A stretch of DNA of 64,000 nt from Pseudarthrobacter raffinosi (GTDB lineage: Bacteria > Actinomycetota > Actinomycetes > Actinomycetales > Micrococcaceae): positions 62,001 through 126,000 of the forward strand of contig NZ_JAMXBH010000014.1 of the NCBI RefSeq assembly GCF_023913735.1, in the 5' to 3' direction. The notes under the pieces are model-generated. The model worked only from the letters and a program-made list of their open reading frames with translations, did not search any database and was not told where the DNA came from. Made by a program: the position numbers and the translations under genes. Within the stretch, counting starts at the first letter, position 1, and every line of letters begins with the position of its first letter. Shown piece by piece: positions 1 through 7,693 of the stretch.

Positions 1-73
1 GGACCGCCGATAACGCACCGCCATACCTGCCCACGGGAGTGCGGACGCCGCCAACAAGAAAAGCCTCGACCAT
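1..73 (-). CDS. Thiolase (acetyl-CoA acetyltransferase), N-terminal fragment
   Basis: The reverse strand opens with ATG at 73 and reads MVEAFLVGGVRTPVGRYGG before leaving the window. This is the conserved thiolase N-terminus (hydrophobic strand, then R-T-P-x-G-x-[YF]-G-G). Thiolases cleave or condense 3-ketoacyl-CoA in fatty acid or aromatic (phenylacetate) beta-oxidation. A ribosome site AAAGGA lies 9 bases upstream of the ATG. Only 24 residues are visible, so the catalytic Cys and His residues and the substrate class cannot be judged. The TetR-type palindrome just upstream fits a catabolic gene. Confidence 0.8.
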   Translation of the reverse strand, partial: MVEAFLVGGVRTPVGRYGGALSAV

Positions 74-132
74 AAGAACAAATCCTTTACGCCAGGGAGC
101 CGGAATCTTCGGAGCCGTCCAGTGACCGCCCT

Positions 133-154
133 ACTTACCGACCGTTCGTTCTAT
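133..154 (-). promoter_or_regulatory. TetR-family type operator upstream of the thiolase
   Basis: The plus strand holds ACTTACCGACCGTTCGTTCTAT, with an imperfect inverted repeat ACCGACC/AACGAAC at its core. It lies 60 bases before the thiolase start and next to an AT-rich stretch (TTTATAG on the minus strand) that could be the -10. The spacing of ACCG, CG and CG blocks resembles operators reported for actinobacterial TetR repressors of acyl-CoA catabolism such as PaaR. The match is from memory and inexact, so the regulator is an inference. Confidence 0.5.
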
Positions 155-165
155 AAAGACTACAC

Positions 166-828
166 TCACAGGACAAGGACGCCGAGGTGCCCAGCCAGGA
201 GTGGCGCCAGCAGGCTCAGCTGATAGTCGTCGATCACGACGCCGGCCAGGCTGCCGAGGCCGCTGATGGTCCGGAAATCCGTGCCGCGAAGATCAAAGTC
301 CTTCAGCCGCGAGCCTGTGAGATCCAGGGTGCCGATGGTGCAGTTCTTGAGCGCCACGCGCGTCCCGGAGGCGGAACCGAGGTCCAGTTCGTTGATGATG
401 CAGTCGCTGATGACAACGTCCGTCAGCTTGGACCCGCGCAGATTCAGGAAGTCCAGCTTGCCGCCGTCGATCCGGACCGACTGCCAGCCGGTCTCGTACA
501 GCTCAGCGGAGCCCAGCCGGGGATTGTTCAGCTGCACGTCCCGCCACGTGGAGCGGGCGGCCCGGAACACCGGCGCGTACAGCTCGGACAGGATGCAGTC
601 CCGGAACGTGGCCCCGCGGAGCTGGGTGTCATTGAAGGAGACGCCCTGGAACTCACACTCGGCAAAATCCGTGCCGCTCAGCTCCAGACCGTCGGCGACC
701 GCCCGGCTGTACCGGACGCCGTCGTACCTTTCACCACGCTGGAAGTCCGGGGCCGGATCATCCGTGACATCCTCCAGGCTGACGGGCGAGAGCCGGGGAG
801 CCGTTACCTTGGGGGGCTTTGCCGCCAC
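166..828 (-). CDS. Pentapeptide-repeat protein
   Basis: This 220-residue protein is made almost entirely of pentapeptide-like repeats [A/S/V]-[D/x]-[L/F]-x-x. Examples are LELSGTDFAECEF near residue 45, then LRGATF, LNLRGSKLTDVVIS and FDLRGTDF toward the C-terminus. Such repeats form a right-handed quadrilateral beta-helix. No signal peptide or membrane segment is visible. The GTG start at 828 was chosen because it overlaps the stop of the SRPBCC gene in a TAGTG junction, a sign of translational coupling; a longer upstream reading frame is just the antisense of neighbouring DNA. The function is unknown: some relatives protect gyrase, but nothing here shows that. Confidence 0.75.
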   Translation of the reverse strand: MAAKPPKVTAPRLSPVSLEDVTDDPAPDFQRGERYDGVRYSRAVADGLELSGTDFAECEFQGVSFNDTQLRGATFRDCILSELYAPVFRAARSTWRDVQLNNPRLGSAELYETGWQSVRIDGGKLDFLNLRGSKLTDVVISDCIINELDLGSASGTRVALKNCTIGTLDLTGSRLKDFDLRGTDFRTISGLGSLAGVVIDDYQLSLLAPLLAGHLGVLVL

Positions 829-1286
829 TAGAGCGATTCCGCTTTGGCGGCGATTTCCGCCAGGTCCTTCGTGAGCGCCTTGCGTGTCATGCTCATGCCC
901 AGCTTGCCGAAGAGAGTCATGCTGACCTTGCTGAGCAGGGTGGGCTTGACGACGTCGGCGCCGAAGGTCAGCGTCAGGTCCGTCCCGCCGTCGCGCTCGG
1001 CCAGGCTGAAGCGCGAGGTGTAGTCGGCACCGCCCTGGAGGGCCTTGACCGTGTTGCTGCGAGGAGGATCGGCCTGCGCCACCCACATCTCCACCGTTTC
1101 CGAGCGGCCCATCATGGTTCGCGTTTCCTTCCAGCGCGTCCCCTCGCCATAGGGCCCGTCGCTGAGCATCTGCACGGCGTCGATGCCGGACAGGGTGGAG
1201 GCGGAACCCGGGATGTCCGAGATGACCGCCCAGACCTTTTCCGGCGTGGCATGAATGTGCTGGGTCAGGCTTGTGCTGTGTTCCAT
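828..1286 (-). CDS. SRPBCC (START-like) family protein
   Basis: The 152-residue protein has the classic SRPBCC opening, THIHATPEKVW-like (residues about 9-20), followed by WKETRTMMG and an alternating strand/turn pattern ending in a long C-terminal helix with Lys and Ala. These proteins have a deep hydrophobic cavity and bind lipids or aromatic ligands, or act as cyclases or stress proteins. It is the first gene of a two-gene unit with the pentapeptide-repeat gene (1-base overlap). The ATG lies 6 bases after a TAGGCT -10 box, suggesting a leaderless message. The ligand cannot be predicted. Confidence 0.8.
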   Translation of the reverse strand: MEHSTSLTQHIHATPEKVWAVISDIPGSASTLSGIDAVQMLSDGPYGEGTRWKETRTMMGRSETVEMWVAQADPPRSNTVKALQGGADYTSRFSLAERDGGTDLTLTFGADVVKPTLLSKVSMTLFGKLGMSMTRKALTKDLAEIAAKAESL

Positions 1287-1292
1287 GCATCG

Positions 1293-1298
1293 AGCCTA
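1293..1298 (-). promoter_or_regulatory. -10 box, leaderless SRPBCC transcript
   Basis: TAGGCT on the minus strand ends 6 bases before the ATG at 1286. No Shine-Dalgarno sequence is present between them. Confidence 0.5.
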
Positions 1299-1343
1299 GT
1301 CGGGGGCGCTGACATTCGACAGGCCGCTGATATCGGGGGCCCC

Positions 1344-1374
1344 TTGAAATGGTAAGCATGCTTTGTGTTATTCT
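1344..1374 (+). promoter_or_regulatory. csbD promoter with AAGCATGCTT palindrome
   Basis: TTGAAA (1344-1349) and TATTCT (1369-1374) could be -35 and -10 elements with a long 19-base spacer. The spacer contains the perfect 10-base palindrome AAGCATGCTT (1354-1363). A palindrome inside the spacer is a plausible binding site for a stress regulator. The assignment is tentative. Confidence 0.4.
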
Positions 1375-1420
1375 GAAACGGCATTGTTTGATCCCCTGAA
1401 AACGAAAGGCGGCCAGACTC

Positions 1421-1594
1421 ATGGGCCTCGGAGACAAGATCAGTAACGAAGCAGAGCACCTGGGCGGCAAGGCCAAGGAAGCGACCGGCAACGCCACGGA
1501 CAACGACAAACTCAAAGCCGAAGGCCAGGCGGACCAGGTCAAGGCTGACGCCAAGAAGGTCGGCGAAAACGTCAAGGACACCTTCAAGAACTAG
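1421..1594 (+). CDS. CsbD-family stress protein
   Basis: This 57-residue, very hydrophilic, Lys/Glu/Asp-rich protein begins MGLGDKISNEAEHLGGKAKE. It contains the CsbD pattern of A-x-x-x-x-G-K-x-K-E-A-x-G followed by D-x-x-L-x-x-E-G-x-x-D-x-x-K. CsbD proteins are abundant general-stress proteins (SigB-controlled in Bacillus) of unknown molecular activity. A purine-rich AACGAAAGG lies upstream of the ATG. It is transcribed divergently from the SRPBCC gene, with a palindrome-bearing promoter between them. Confidence 0.85.
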   Translation: MGLGDKISNEAEHLGGKAKEATGNATDNDKLKAEGQADQVKADAKKVGENVKDTFKN

Positions 1595-1662
1595 TCCTCC
1601 CATATTCGAGCGGCGGCGGATTCCCATGGGGGATCCGCCGCCGTTCTCGTGTCCGCCGACCG

Positions 1663-1778
1663 CCATCCGTTGCTCCCCACCGACCCCCTCGCCTCGCAAG
1701 CTCGGCCAGGGAACCCTGCCGACGTGGGCCCAGGCGCCCTTTTGACGCCCCAAAGGGCCCGTACGGAGCAGTCGATGG
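1663..1778. repeat. Degenerate palindromic repeat, copy 1 of family B
   Basis: CCATCCGTTGCTCC (1663-1676) is mirrored by GGAGCAGTCGATGG (1765-1778). Near the right arm lies GGCGCCCTTTTGACGCC then AAAGGGC. The same arms and core occur in better condition at 2548-2617. This copy is longer because extra DNA, including CCTCGCAAGCTCGG, sits between left arm and core. It fills most of the gap between csbD and the hydrolase gene. Confidence 0.6.
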
Positions 1779-1797
1779 AGGGCTTGACGGCGGCGGC

Positions 1798-1803
1798 TAC
1801 CCT
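1798..1803 (+). promoter_or_regulatory. -10 box, possibly leaderless hydrolase transcript
   Basis: TACCCT ends 6 bases before the ATG at 1810 and no ribosome-binding site is present. The hexamer is a weak match, so the call rests on the spacing shared with other genes in the window. Confidence 0.35.
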
Positions 1804-1809
1804 TGGCCC

Positions 1810-2568
1810 ATGACTTATGTGGACCTGAGTGCCCAGAGTGCCGCTGCCGGCGGTTCGCCTTCGCTCGGCGGATATCTCGCCACGCCATCCGGACCAGGTC
1901 CGTTTCCCGCGGTCCTGATGATCCACGAAGCCTTCGGCCTGAACGAACTCGTTCGCGGGCATGCAGACCGGATGGCCCGAGCCGGGTACCTGACGCTGGC
2001 GGTGGACCTGTTCAGCGACGGCGGCCCGCGCCGCTGCCTGGTCAGCACCATGCGGAGCATGCTCAGGGGAAGCGGCCGCGCGTTCACCGACCTCGCCACC
2101 GCCCGCTCCTGGCTGGCCACTTCGCCGCTGTCCACCGGCAAGACCGGGGTGATCGGGTTCTGCATGGGCGGAGGATTCGCGCTGCTGGTGGCCCGCGACG
2201 GCTTCGACGCGGCCTCGGTCAACTACGGCCGCCTGCCCGGCAATCTCGAGGAAAGCCTCCGCGGCGCCTGCCCCATCGTGGCCAACTTCGGCGGCCGGGA
2301 CCTCACCCTTAAGGGCGCGGCCGGCAAGCTTGAGACCGCCCTGGACAACCTCGGCATCGAAAACAGCGTCAAGGAATTTCCCACTGCAGGCCACGCGTTC
2401 CTCAACGAAATCGACCTGGGCCCGGCGGTTTTCCGGCCGCTGATGCGGGTCATGGGCATCGGCCCTGACCCGGAGTCCTCCCCCGAAGCCTGGCAGCGGA
2501 TCGAAGACCACTTCGCCCGGCACCTCAAGAGCGTGGACGCCAACCGACCCCCATCGGTTGCTCCGTAG
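1810..2568 (+). CDS. Dienelactone hydrolase family protein
   Basis: The 252-residue alpha/beta hydrolase carries the dienelactone hydrolase signatures: HEAFGLNE near residue 40 (the Glu that interacts with the nucleophile), the nucleophile elbow GFCMGGG near residue 118 with Cys as nucleophile, an Asp in NFGGRD near residue 160, and the His in AGHAFL near residue 196. The order Cys-Asp-His is that of DLH, which opens dienelactone in chlorocatechol breakdown, but many relatives act on other esters. The last residues (NRPPSVAP) are encoded by the left arm of a palindromic repeat that also supplies the stop codon. Confidence 0.85.
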   Translation: MTYVDLSAQSAAAGGSPSLGGYLATPSGPGPFPAVLMIHEAFGLNELVRGHADRMARAGYLTLAVDLFSDGGPRRCLVSTMRSMLRGSGRAFTDLATARSWLATSPLSTGKTGVIGFCMGGGFALLVARDGFDAASVNYGRLPGNLEESLRGACPIVANFGGRDLTLKGAAGKLETALDNLGIENSVKEFPTAGHAFLNEIDLGPAVFRPLMRVMGIGPDPESSPEAWQRIEDHFARHLKSVDANRPPSVAP

Positions 2569-2617
2569 GCGCCCTTTTGAGCGCTCAAAAGGGCGGTCAC
2601 GGAGCAACCGATGGGGG
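2548..2617. repeat. Nested palindromic repeat, family B; may act as bidirectional terminator
   Basis: Perfect 18-base arms CCCCCATCGGTTGCTCCG (2548-2565) and CGGAGCAACCGATGGGGG (2600-2617) enclose a second perfect 24-base palindrome (2571-2594, GCCCTTTTGAGC plus its complement). The right arm is followed by TTT. It lies between the convergent hydrolase and permease genes, so it could terminate both. The left arm is translated as the end of the hydrolase. A related, degenerate copy is at 1663-1778. A short GTTTCGACAGGCTC motif follows at 2617-2630. Confidence 0.75.
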
Positions 2618-2745
2618 TTTCGACAGGCTCCACCAACGACGACGGCGGGCCGCCCCCGAAAGGGTGACCCGCCGACGTCGGACTTCTTAGCGTCCGACTT
2701 CTTAGCGTCCGTCCGCAGAGCGTCCGGCTGCTGAGGCGAAAAGAC

Positions 2746-4206
2746 CTAGCAGAAGAGCTCGCTCTTGGGCTCGTTGTGCTTGACCTTCTGCCAGCCCAGC
2801 CACAGGACCAGGGCGAAGAACGGGATGGTGGCCAGTGTCCAGAGACCGAGGTGGAATACCTCGCCGGTCTTGCTGGTCATGGTGTCGAAGCCGATGAGCA
2901 CGGCGATGGCCAGCAGCGCAATGAGTCCGGCCCAGCTGCTCCAGGTTCCGCCGGGCGCGGGCAGGGAGGAGACCTTGCCCTTCTTGTGGCGCAGCGCGAT
3001 CTGGCTGGCGAAGATGGCGCCCCAGGTGAAGATCACGCCGATCGATGCGGAGTTGAGCGCGAGGTCGAAGGCGTGTGAGCCGCCCAGCCAGATGTTCAGC
3101 AGGATGCCAACGAGGTAGACGGCGCCGATGGCCAGGATGGCGGCGTACGGCACGTGGCTCTTGGACATCTTGGTCAGCCACTCCGGGGCGTGCCCGTTGT
3201 TGGCCATGGTCCGGAAGATCCGGCCGATCGAGTACAGGCCCGAGTTGCAGGAGGACAGCGCGGCGGTGATGACGATCATGTTCATAACATCGCCCATCCA
3301 GCCAAGGCCCATCTGGCCGAACACGGTGACGAACGGCGAGGTGCCGACCACGTACTGGTCCGAGGGAAGCAGCATCGCCAGGAGCGTCACGGAACCGACG
3401 TAGAACACCACGATGCGGAAGACGACGGCGCGGATCGCTTTGGGAACTTCCTTGGCGGGGTCCTTCATTTCGCCGGCCGTGATGCCGACGAGTTCAATGC
3501 CGTTGTAGGCGAAAATCACGGCGTTCAGGACCAGGATCATCACCAGCGCACCCTTAGGGAACATTCCGCCTTCGGCTGCGAAGAGGTTGTTCACGCTGGC
3601 GTTGCCGTCGCCCACCTGGGCGTTGGTGACCACCATGAAAGTGCCCACGGCCAGGAAGATCACGATGGCGCCGACCTTGAGGCAGGATGCCCAGAATTCA
3701 AATTCGCCGAACGCCTTGACGCTCATGAGGTTGACGCCCACGAGCAGCAGCAGTGCTGCGATGGCGCTGAGTTCGACCGGCACGTTGGGGAAGAAGAACT
3801 GGAAGTACAGTCCGATCGCGATGAGTTCGGCGATGCCGGTCATGGCCCAGTTGATGAAGTACATCCAGCCGGACAGGTACGCGCCCTTCTTGCCGAACAT
3901 CTCACCGGCGTAGCTGACGAAGGAACCCGACGTCTGGCGGTACATGATCAGCTCGCCCAGGGCCCGCATCAGCAGGTAGGCGATGACGCCGGCAATGGCG
4001 TAGGAGAAAATGAGCGCAGGGCCAGTGGAGGCCAGGCGTCCGCCTGCACCCATAAAGAGGCCGACGCCGATGGCGCCGCCCATGGCAATCATGGTGACCT
4101 GGCGTCCGCTCAGGGATTTTTTGTAGCCCTCGGCGCTGAGGGTGGAGTCGACGACGGCGGATTGCGCCGTTGGGCTCACGAGTTCTGTGGGGGTACTTTG
4201 AGGCAC
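2746..4206 (-). CDS. Amino acid permease (APC superfamily, AAT family)
   Basis: This 486-residue inner-membrane transporter has about 12 hydrophobic segments. It shows the AAT-family opening L-S-x-R-x-V-x-M-I-A-M-G-G-A-I-G-x-G-L-F near residues 28-50, then LMRALGELI and GWMYFINWAMTGIAEL. The amphipathic stretch GITAGEMKDPAKEVPKAI is typical of permeases of the GabP/AroP/AnsP group. The substrate within this family cannot be assigned by eye. The GTG start at 4206 is preceded by AAGGAA at 5-6 bases spacing, and upstream codons in the same frame are not conserved-looking. It stands alone between nirD and a repeat element, with a nested hairpin in its upstream region. Confidence 0.85.
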   Translation of the reverse strand: MPQSTPTELVSPTAQSAVVDSTLSAEGYKKSLSGRQVTMIAMGGAIGVGLFMGAGGRLASTGPALIFSYAIAGVIAYLLMRALGELIMYRQTSGSFVSYAGEMFGKKGAYLSGWMYFINWAMTGIAELIAIGLYFQFFFPNVPVELSAIAALLLLVGVNLMSVKAFGEFEFWASCLKVGAIVIFLAVGTFMVVTNAQVGDGNASVNNLFAAEGGMFPKGALVMILVLNAVIFAYNGIELVGITAGEMKDPAKEVPKAIRAVVFRIVVFYVGSVTLLAMLLPSDQYVVGTSPFVTVFGQMGLGWMGDVMNMIVITAALSSCNSGLYSIGRIFRTMANNGHAPEWLTKMSKSHVPYAAILAIGAVYLVGILLNIWLGGSHAFDLALNSASIGVIFTWGAIFASQIALRHKKGKVSSLPAPGGTWSSWAGLIALLAIAVLIGFDTMTSKTGEVFHLGLWTLATIPFFALVLWLGWQKVKHNEPKSELFC

Positions 4207-4264
4207 AACAATTCCTTGTGGGTAGGGGATTGGCCGGCACCCTTGGCAGGGACTTCTCCATCCC

Positions 4265-4299
4265 GAAAATTCGGTTTCTTGATGTTTCAAGGAATTTTC
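4265..4299 (-). promoter_or_regulatory. Nested hairpin or operator upstream of the permease
   Basis: GAAAATTC (4265-4272) and GAATTTTC (4292-4299) are perfect inverted arms. Inside them CTTGA (4278-4282) and TCAAG (4287-4291) form a second stem with a TGTT loop. It lies 60-90 bases before the permease start and about 95 bases after nirD, so it could be a regulator site, a leader structure or the nirBD end. Confidence 0.5.
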
Positions 4300-4393
4300 T
4301 GCATGGAAAGTCACAGTACGTCGAAGTTCGCGCGGCCTGTCTATCCTACAAGACTCAAACCGCAGCAAGTGACGCGGGCTACACCGAGCCCGG

Positions 4394-4777
4394 TTAAGCC
4401 AAACTATTGCCACGAATATGGGGATACTTCAGAACAATGTTCCGTTCGGCATCCTCCTGAACGCTGTACGTGCGCAAAGGTTCGGCGCCGGTGCTTGAGC
4501 AGCCCGTTTCCAGGCTGAACGCGTGCTGGTGCAGCGGGCACATCACCACCTCCCGGTCGATGGTGCCGTCCGCAATGGGGCCGCCGCGGTGGGGGCAGAC
4601 CGCGGACAGGGCGCGCAGGGTCCCGTCCCGCAGCCGGAAGACCGCCACTTGCTCGCCGTCCACCCCGAAGGCCCTCCCCTCACCGAACGGGATCTGGTCC
4701 ACCGGGCCCAGGATGTGGCCGGTGGTGATGACGGGCTCGGTGCTGGGCTGGTTAGCGTCTGTCTGGTCGGCGCTCAT
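4394..4777 (-). CDS. nirD: Nitrite reductase (NADH) small subunit
   Basis: The 127-residue Rieske-like protein has the [2Fe-2S] ligand motifs C-P-H-R-G-G (Cys61, His63) and C-P-L-H-Q-H (Cys80, His83), as in actinobacterial NirD. With NirB it forms the cytoplasmic assimilatory nitrite reductase, which reduces nitrite to ammonium with NAD(P)H. Its ATG overlaps the nirB stop by 4 bases (ATGA), so the two subunits are translationally coupled. Confidence 0.95.
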   Translation of the reverse strand: MSADQTDANQPSTEPVITTGHILGPVDQIPFGEGRAFGVDGEQVAVFRLRDGTLRALSAVCPHRGGPIADGTIDREVVMCPLHQHAFSLETGCSSTGAEPLRTYSVQEDAERNIVLKYPHIRGNSLA

Positions 4778-7290
4778 CGGACCGGCACCTGGGGCAGGAC
4801 CGTGAGCGGCAGGGACGTGCGGAACTGGCCCGGCGTGAGTGGATCGTCGCGTTCACTCCACGGGTCCACGTAGCTGTCCACGGATGCCTGCATGGCCGCG
4901 TCCAGCGTGGCCGCGATGCCTTCGGAATCGTCCACGATCACTGCGCGGAGGTGTTCGATGCCCAGCCGCGGCACAAAGGAGTAGGTCCTTTCCAGCCAGT
5001 TGGCGTTCTCACGGTAGTACTGCATAAAGCGGCCGGTCAGGACCTTCACCTCCTCGGGGTCGTCCACGGTGGCCAGCAGGTCGCCCTTGCGGATGTGGGC
5101 GCCCGCCGCTCCCCCGACGTAGAGTTCCCACCGTCCGCCCTCCACAGCCACCACACCCACGTCCTTGACCAGCGATTCGGCGCAGTTCCGTGGGCAGCCG
5201 GACACAGCCAGCTTCAGCTTGGCCGGCGACTCGATGCCCTGGAACCGGGACTCGATCTCGATGCCCAGCTTCGTGGAATCGCCGGTGCCGTACCGGCAGA
5301 AGTCCTTGCCCACGCAGGTCTTCACGGTGCGGAAGCTCTTGCCGTAGGCGTACCCGGAGGGCATGTCCAGGTCGGCCCAGACCTGCGGGAGGTCCTCCTT
5401 GGGGATCCCCAAGAGGTCGATCCGCTGCCCGCCGGTCAGTTTGATCAGCGGAACGTTGTGCTTCTCGGCGACGTCGGCGATGCGGCGCAGCTGCTGCACG
5501 GACGTCACGCCGCCCTTCATCTGCGGGACCACGGAGAACGTGCCGTCGCGCTGGATGTTGGCGTGCACGCGGTCGTTGATGAAGCGGGCGTCGCGTTCGT
5601 CGATGTACTGGTCCGCGAGCATCATTTTCAGCAGTGACGCGAGGCCCATCTTGGACTTCGCATCCTCGGCGCTCCCCGGAGCCAGTGCCGTGAACACCTG
5701 GGACACGGAGCGCAGGCCCTTTTTCCGGATGGCGGCCATCAGGGCCGGCTTGTCCAGCGGGATCCCGGGCACGTAGTAGCTGGCGGCCGGGTCCTCCTCC
5801 ACCGCGCCGTCCGCCGCCCACTCCACCACCTGCTTCACCAGGAGTTTGCAGGAACCGCAGCCCTTGCCGGCGCGGGTGGCGTCCATGGCACCGGACACTG
5901 TGGTGCAGCCGCCCTTCACGGCGGCCACGAGTGCCCCCTTCGAAACGCCGTTGCAGTTGCAGACCTGGGCGCCGTCGTCGAGCTCGGCCACACCCACCGC
6001 CTCACCCGGCCCGCCGACGTCGAACAGCAGCGCGATCCGCTCTTCGGGCAACGGCAGCCCGCGGTCGTAGGCCTGCGTCAGGTAGGCCACCTTCCGGCTG
6101 TCGCCCAGGAGCGTGGCACCCACCATCTTGTTGTCGCGGACCACGATGGACTTGAAAATGCCGCGGCTGGGCTCCGAGAAGACGATGTGCTCGTCGGTGT
6201 CGAACTCGGGACCGTGCAGTCCCATGGATGCGACGTCGACGCCGGCAACCTTCAGCTTGGTGGCGGTCCGCGAGCCCAGGTAGGCCGAGGATGTGTCGAC
6301 GCCGGTCACGTGGTTGGCAAGCACCACGGCCTGTTCCCACAGCGGCGCCACCAGCCCGTAGACCTCGCCGCGGTGCTGGACGCACTCCCCCACCGCATAG
6401 ATATCGTCTTCGTCCTGGACCCGCAGCCGGTCATCCACCACAATGGCCCGCTCCACCGGCAGCCCGCTCAGCACAGCCACGTCCACGTTCGGCCGGATGC
6501 CCGCGGCCACCACCACCATGTCGCAGGCGATGTCCTCCCGGTCCCGGAGGCTGACGCCGCTGACCGTGTCCCTTCCGAGGACGGCAGTGGTGCGGCTGGA
6601 CGTGTGCACCCGGATGCCTAGGGCCTCCACGCTCCTGCGCAGCACCGCGCCGCCGTCGGGCCCCATCTGCGCATTCATGAGGTGCCCGCCGGAGTGCACC
6701 ACCTCCACGTCGATCCCGTGGCTTTTCAGGCCGTAGGCCGCCTCGAGGCCCAGCAGGCCGCCGCCGATCACCACCGCCCGCCGGTGATGCTCCTGCTGCG
6801 CATGCTGGACCATCTTGCGGGTGTCATCGATGGTGCGGAACCCGAACACACCGTGCTTCACGGACCCGCCCGGAGTGTACAGCCCGTCCATCGGCGGCAT
6901 GTGGGAGCGGCTCCCGGTGGCGATGATGAGGGTGTCGTACGGTGTCACGCGGCCGTCATTGGAAAAGACGTGCTTCGTGAACTTGTCGATCCGGTCAACA
7001 CGGACCCCGGCGTGCAGCGTGATGCTGTTCTCGCGGTACCAGGGCAGCGCGTTCAGGAAGATGTCGGCGTCGCTTTCCTCGCCGGAGAGGACGTGGCTGA
7101 GCATGATCCGGTTGTAGTTGCCGTAGGGCTCGTCGCCGAACATGGTGATGGTGAATTGCTCGGCGCCGCCGCGGGCCAGGATCTCCTCCACGGCCCGGGC
7201 GCCCGCCATCCCGTTGCCCACCACCAGCAGCCGACGGCGTGGCGCGGCGCCTGCGTGCCTGCCCTGCGGCCGGTCCAGCACGCTGGTCAT
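4774..7290 (-). CDS. nirB: Nitrite reductase (NADH) large subunit
   Basis: The 838-residue flavoprotein is full length. Residues about 20-320 are a pyridine-nucleotide disulfide oxidoreductase module with FAD motif VVGNGMAGAR and NAD motif VIGGGLLGLEAA. A BFD-like [2Fe-2S] domain has C-x-C at about 443 and CGSC at about 477. The C-terminal half is a siroheme/[4Fe-4S] domain with Cys residues in CVGKDFC (about 658) and SGCPRNC (about 697). It reduces nitrite to ammonium using six electrons from NAD(P)H. The start codon overlaps the stop of the upstream small gene by one base (TGATG) and the end overlaps nirD, giving a three-gene unit. Confidence 0.97.
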   Translation of the reverse strand: MTSVLDRPQGRHAGAAPRRRLLVVGNGMAGARAVEEILARGGAEQFTITMFGDEPYGNYNRIMLSHVLSGEESDADIFLNALPWYRENSITLHAGVRVDRIDKFTKHVFSNDGRVTPYDTLIIATGSRSHMPPMDGLYTPGGSVKHGVFGFRTIDDTRKMVQHAQQEHHRRAVVIGGGLLGLEAAYGLKSHGIDVEVVHSGGHLMNAQMGPDGGAVLRRSVEALGIRVHTSSRTTAVLGRDTVSGVSLRDREDIACDMVVVAAGIRPNVDVAVLSGLPVERAIVVDDRLRVQDEDDIYAVGECVQHRGEVYGLVAPLWEQAVVLANHVTGVDTSSAYLGSRTATKLKVAGVDVASMGLHGPEFDTDEHIVFSEPSRGIFKSIVVRDNKMVGATLLGDSRKVAYLTQAYDRGLPLPEERIALLFDVGGPGEAVGVAELDDGAQVCNCNGVSKGALVAAVKGGCTTVSGAMDATRAGKGCGSCKLLVKQVVEWAADGAVEEDPAASYYVPGIPLDKPALMAAIRKKGLRSVSQVFTALAPGSAEDAKSKMGLASLLKMMLADQYIDERDARFINDRVHANIQRDGTFSVVPQMKGGVTSVQQLRRIADVAEKHNVPLIKLTGGQRIDLLGIPKEDLPQVWADLDMPSGYAYGKSFRTVKTCVGKDFCRYGTGDSTKLGIEIESRFQGIESPAKLKLAVSGCPRNCAESLVKDVGVVAVEGGRWELYVGGAAGAHIRKGDLLATVDDPEEVKVLTGRFMQYYRENANWLERTYSFVPRLGIEHLRAVIVDDSEGIAATLDAAMQASVDSYVDPWSERDDPLTPGQFRTSLPLTVLPQVPVR

Positions 7291-7637
7291 CAGTGCTCAA
7301 CCATGCCCAGGTCAACAACCACGGATCCCCCAACACCATCCGGGGCGGCGAGATAGAGCTCCACCACCGAGCCGCCGTCGATGTCCTCCACGACGCGCAG
7401 CGGCACATGGACATCGCTCTTGGCGCCGATGGGGAAATAGCGCATGGGCACGCCGTTCCGCATCAGCACCACGGTGATGAGTTCACTGCTGGAATTGCCG
7501 CCCCGGAAGTAGAGCGTCTGGTTGATGACGCCGTCCGGGACGTAGTGCGAGAGTTCGCGGTGGATGGGGACGGGTTTCTCCAGCCCGGTGCCCACAAACG
7601 GGAAGATGCCCTGCAGGAAAAGGTTCTTGGTGATCAC
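7290..7637 (-). CDS. Small conserved protein of the nirBD operon, function unknown
   Basis: This 115-residue protein starts at GTG 7637, preceded by GAAAGGATCT, a good ribosome site; the longer frame upstream is Arg/Lys-rich and looks non-coding. It reads ITKNLFLQGIFPFVGTGLEK and then alternating beta strands (TLYFRG, ELITVVLMRNG, SVVELYLAA) ending in DLGMVEH. There are no cysteines, signal peptide or membrane segments. Its stop overlaps the nirB start (TGATG), so it is co-translated with nitrite reductase. A role as an accessory or sensory partner of assimilatory nitrite reduction is inferred from position alone; the family was not recognised. Confidence 0.7.
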   Translation of the reverse strand: MITKNLFLQGIFPFVGTGLEKPVPIHRELSHYVPDGVINQTLYFRGGNSSSELITVVLMRNGVPMRYFPIGAKSDVHVPLRVVEDIDGGSVVELYLAAPDGVGGSVVVDLGMVEH

Positions 7638-7693
7638 GGACAGATCCTTTCGGCCGGCGGGAGTGTGGCATAGGCCTATCTTCCGCCGCCGAT

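Noticed and set aside
3154..4518. 454-codon plus-strand frame opposite the permease
   Set aside because: Rich in His, Asp, Glu and Gln as expected for the complement of a membrane protein gene; no domain.
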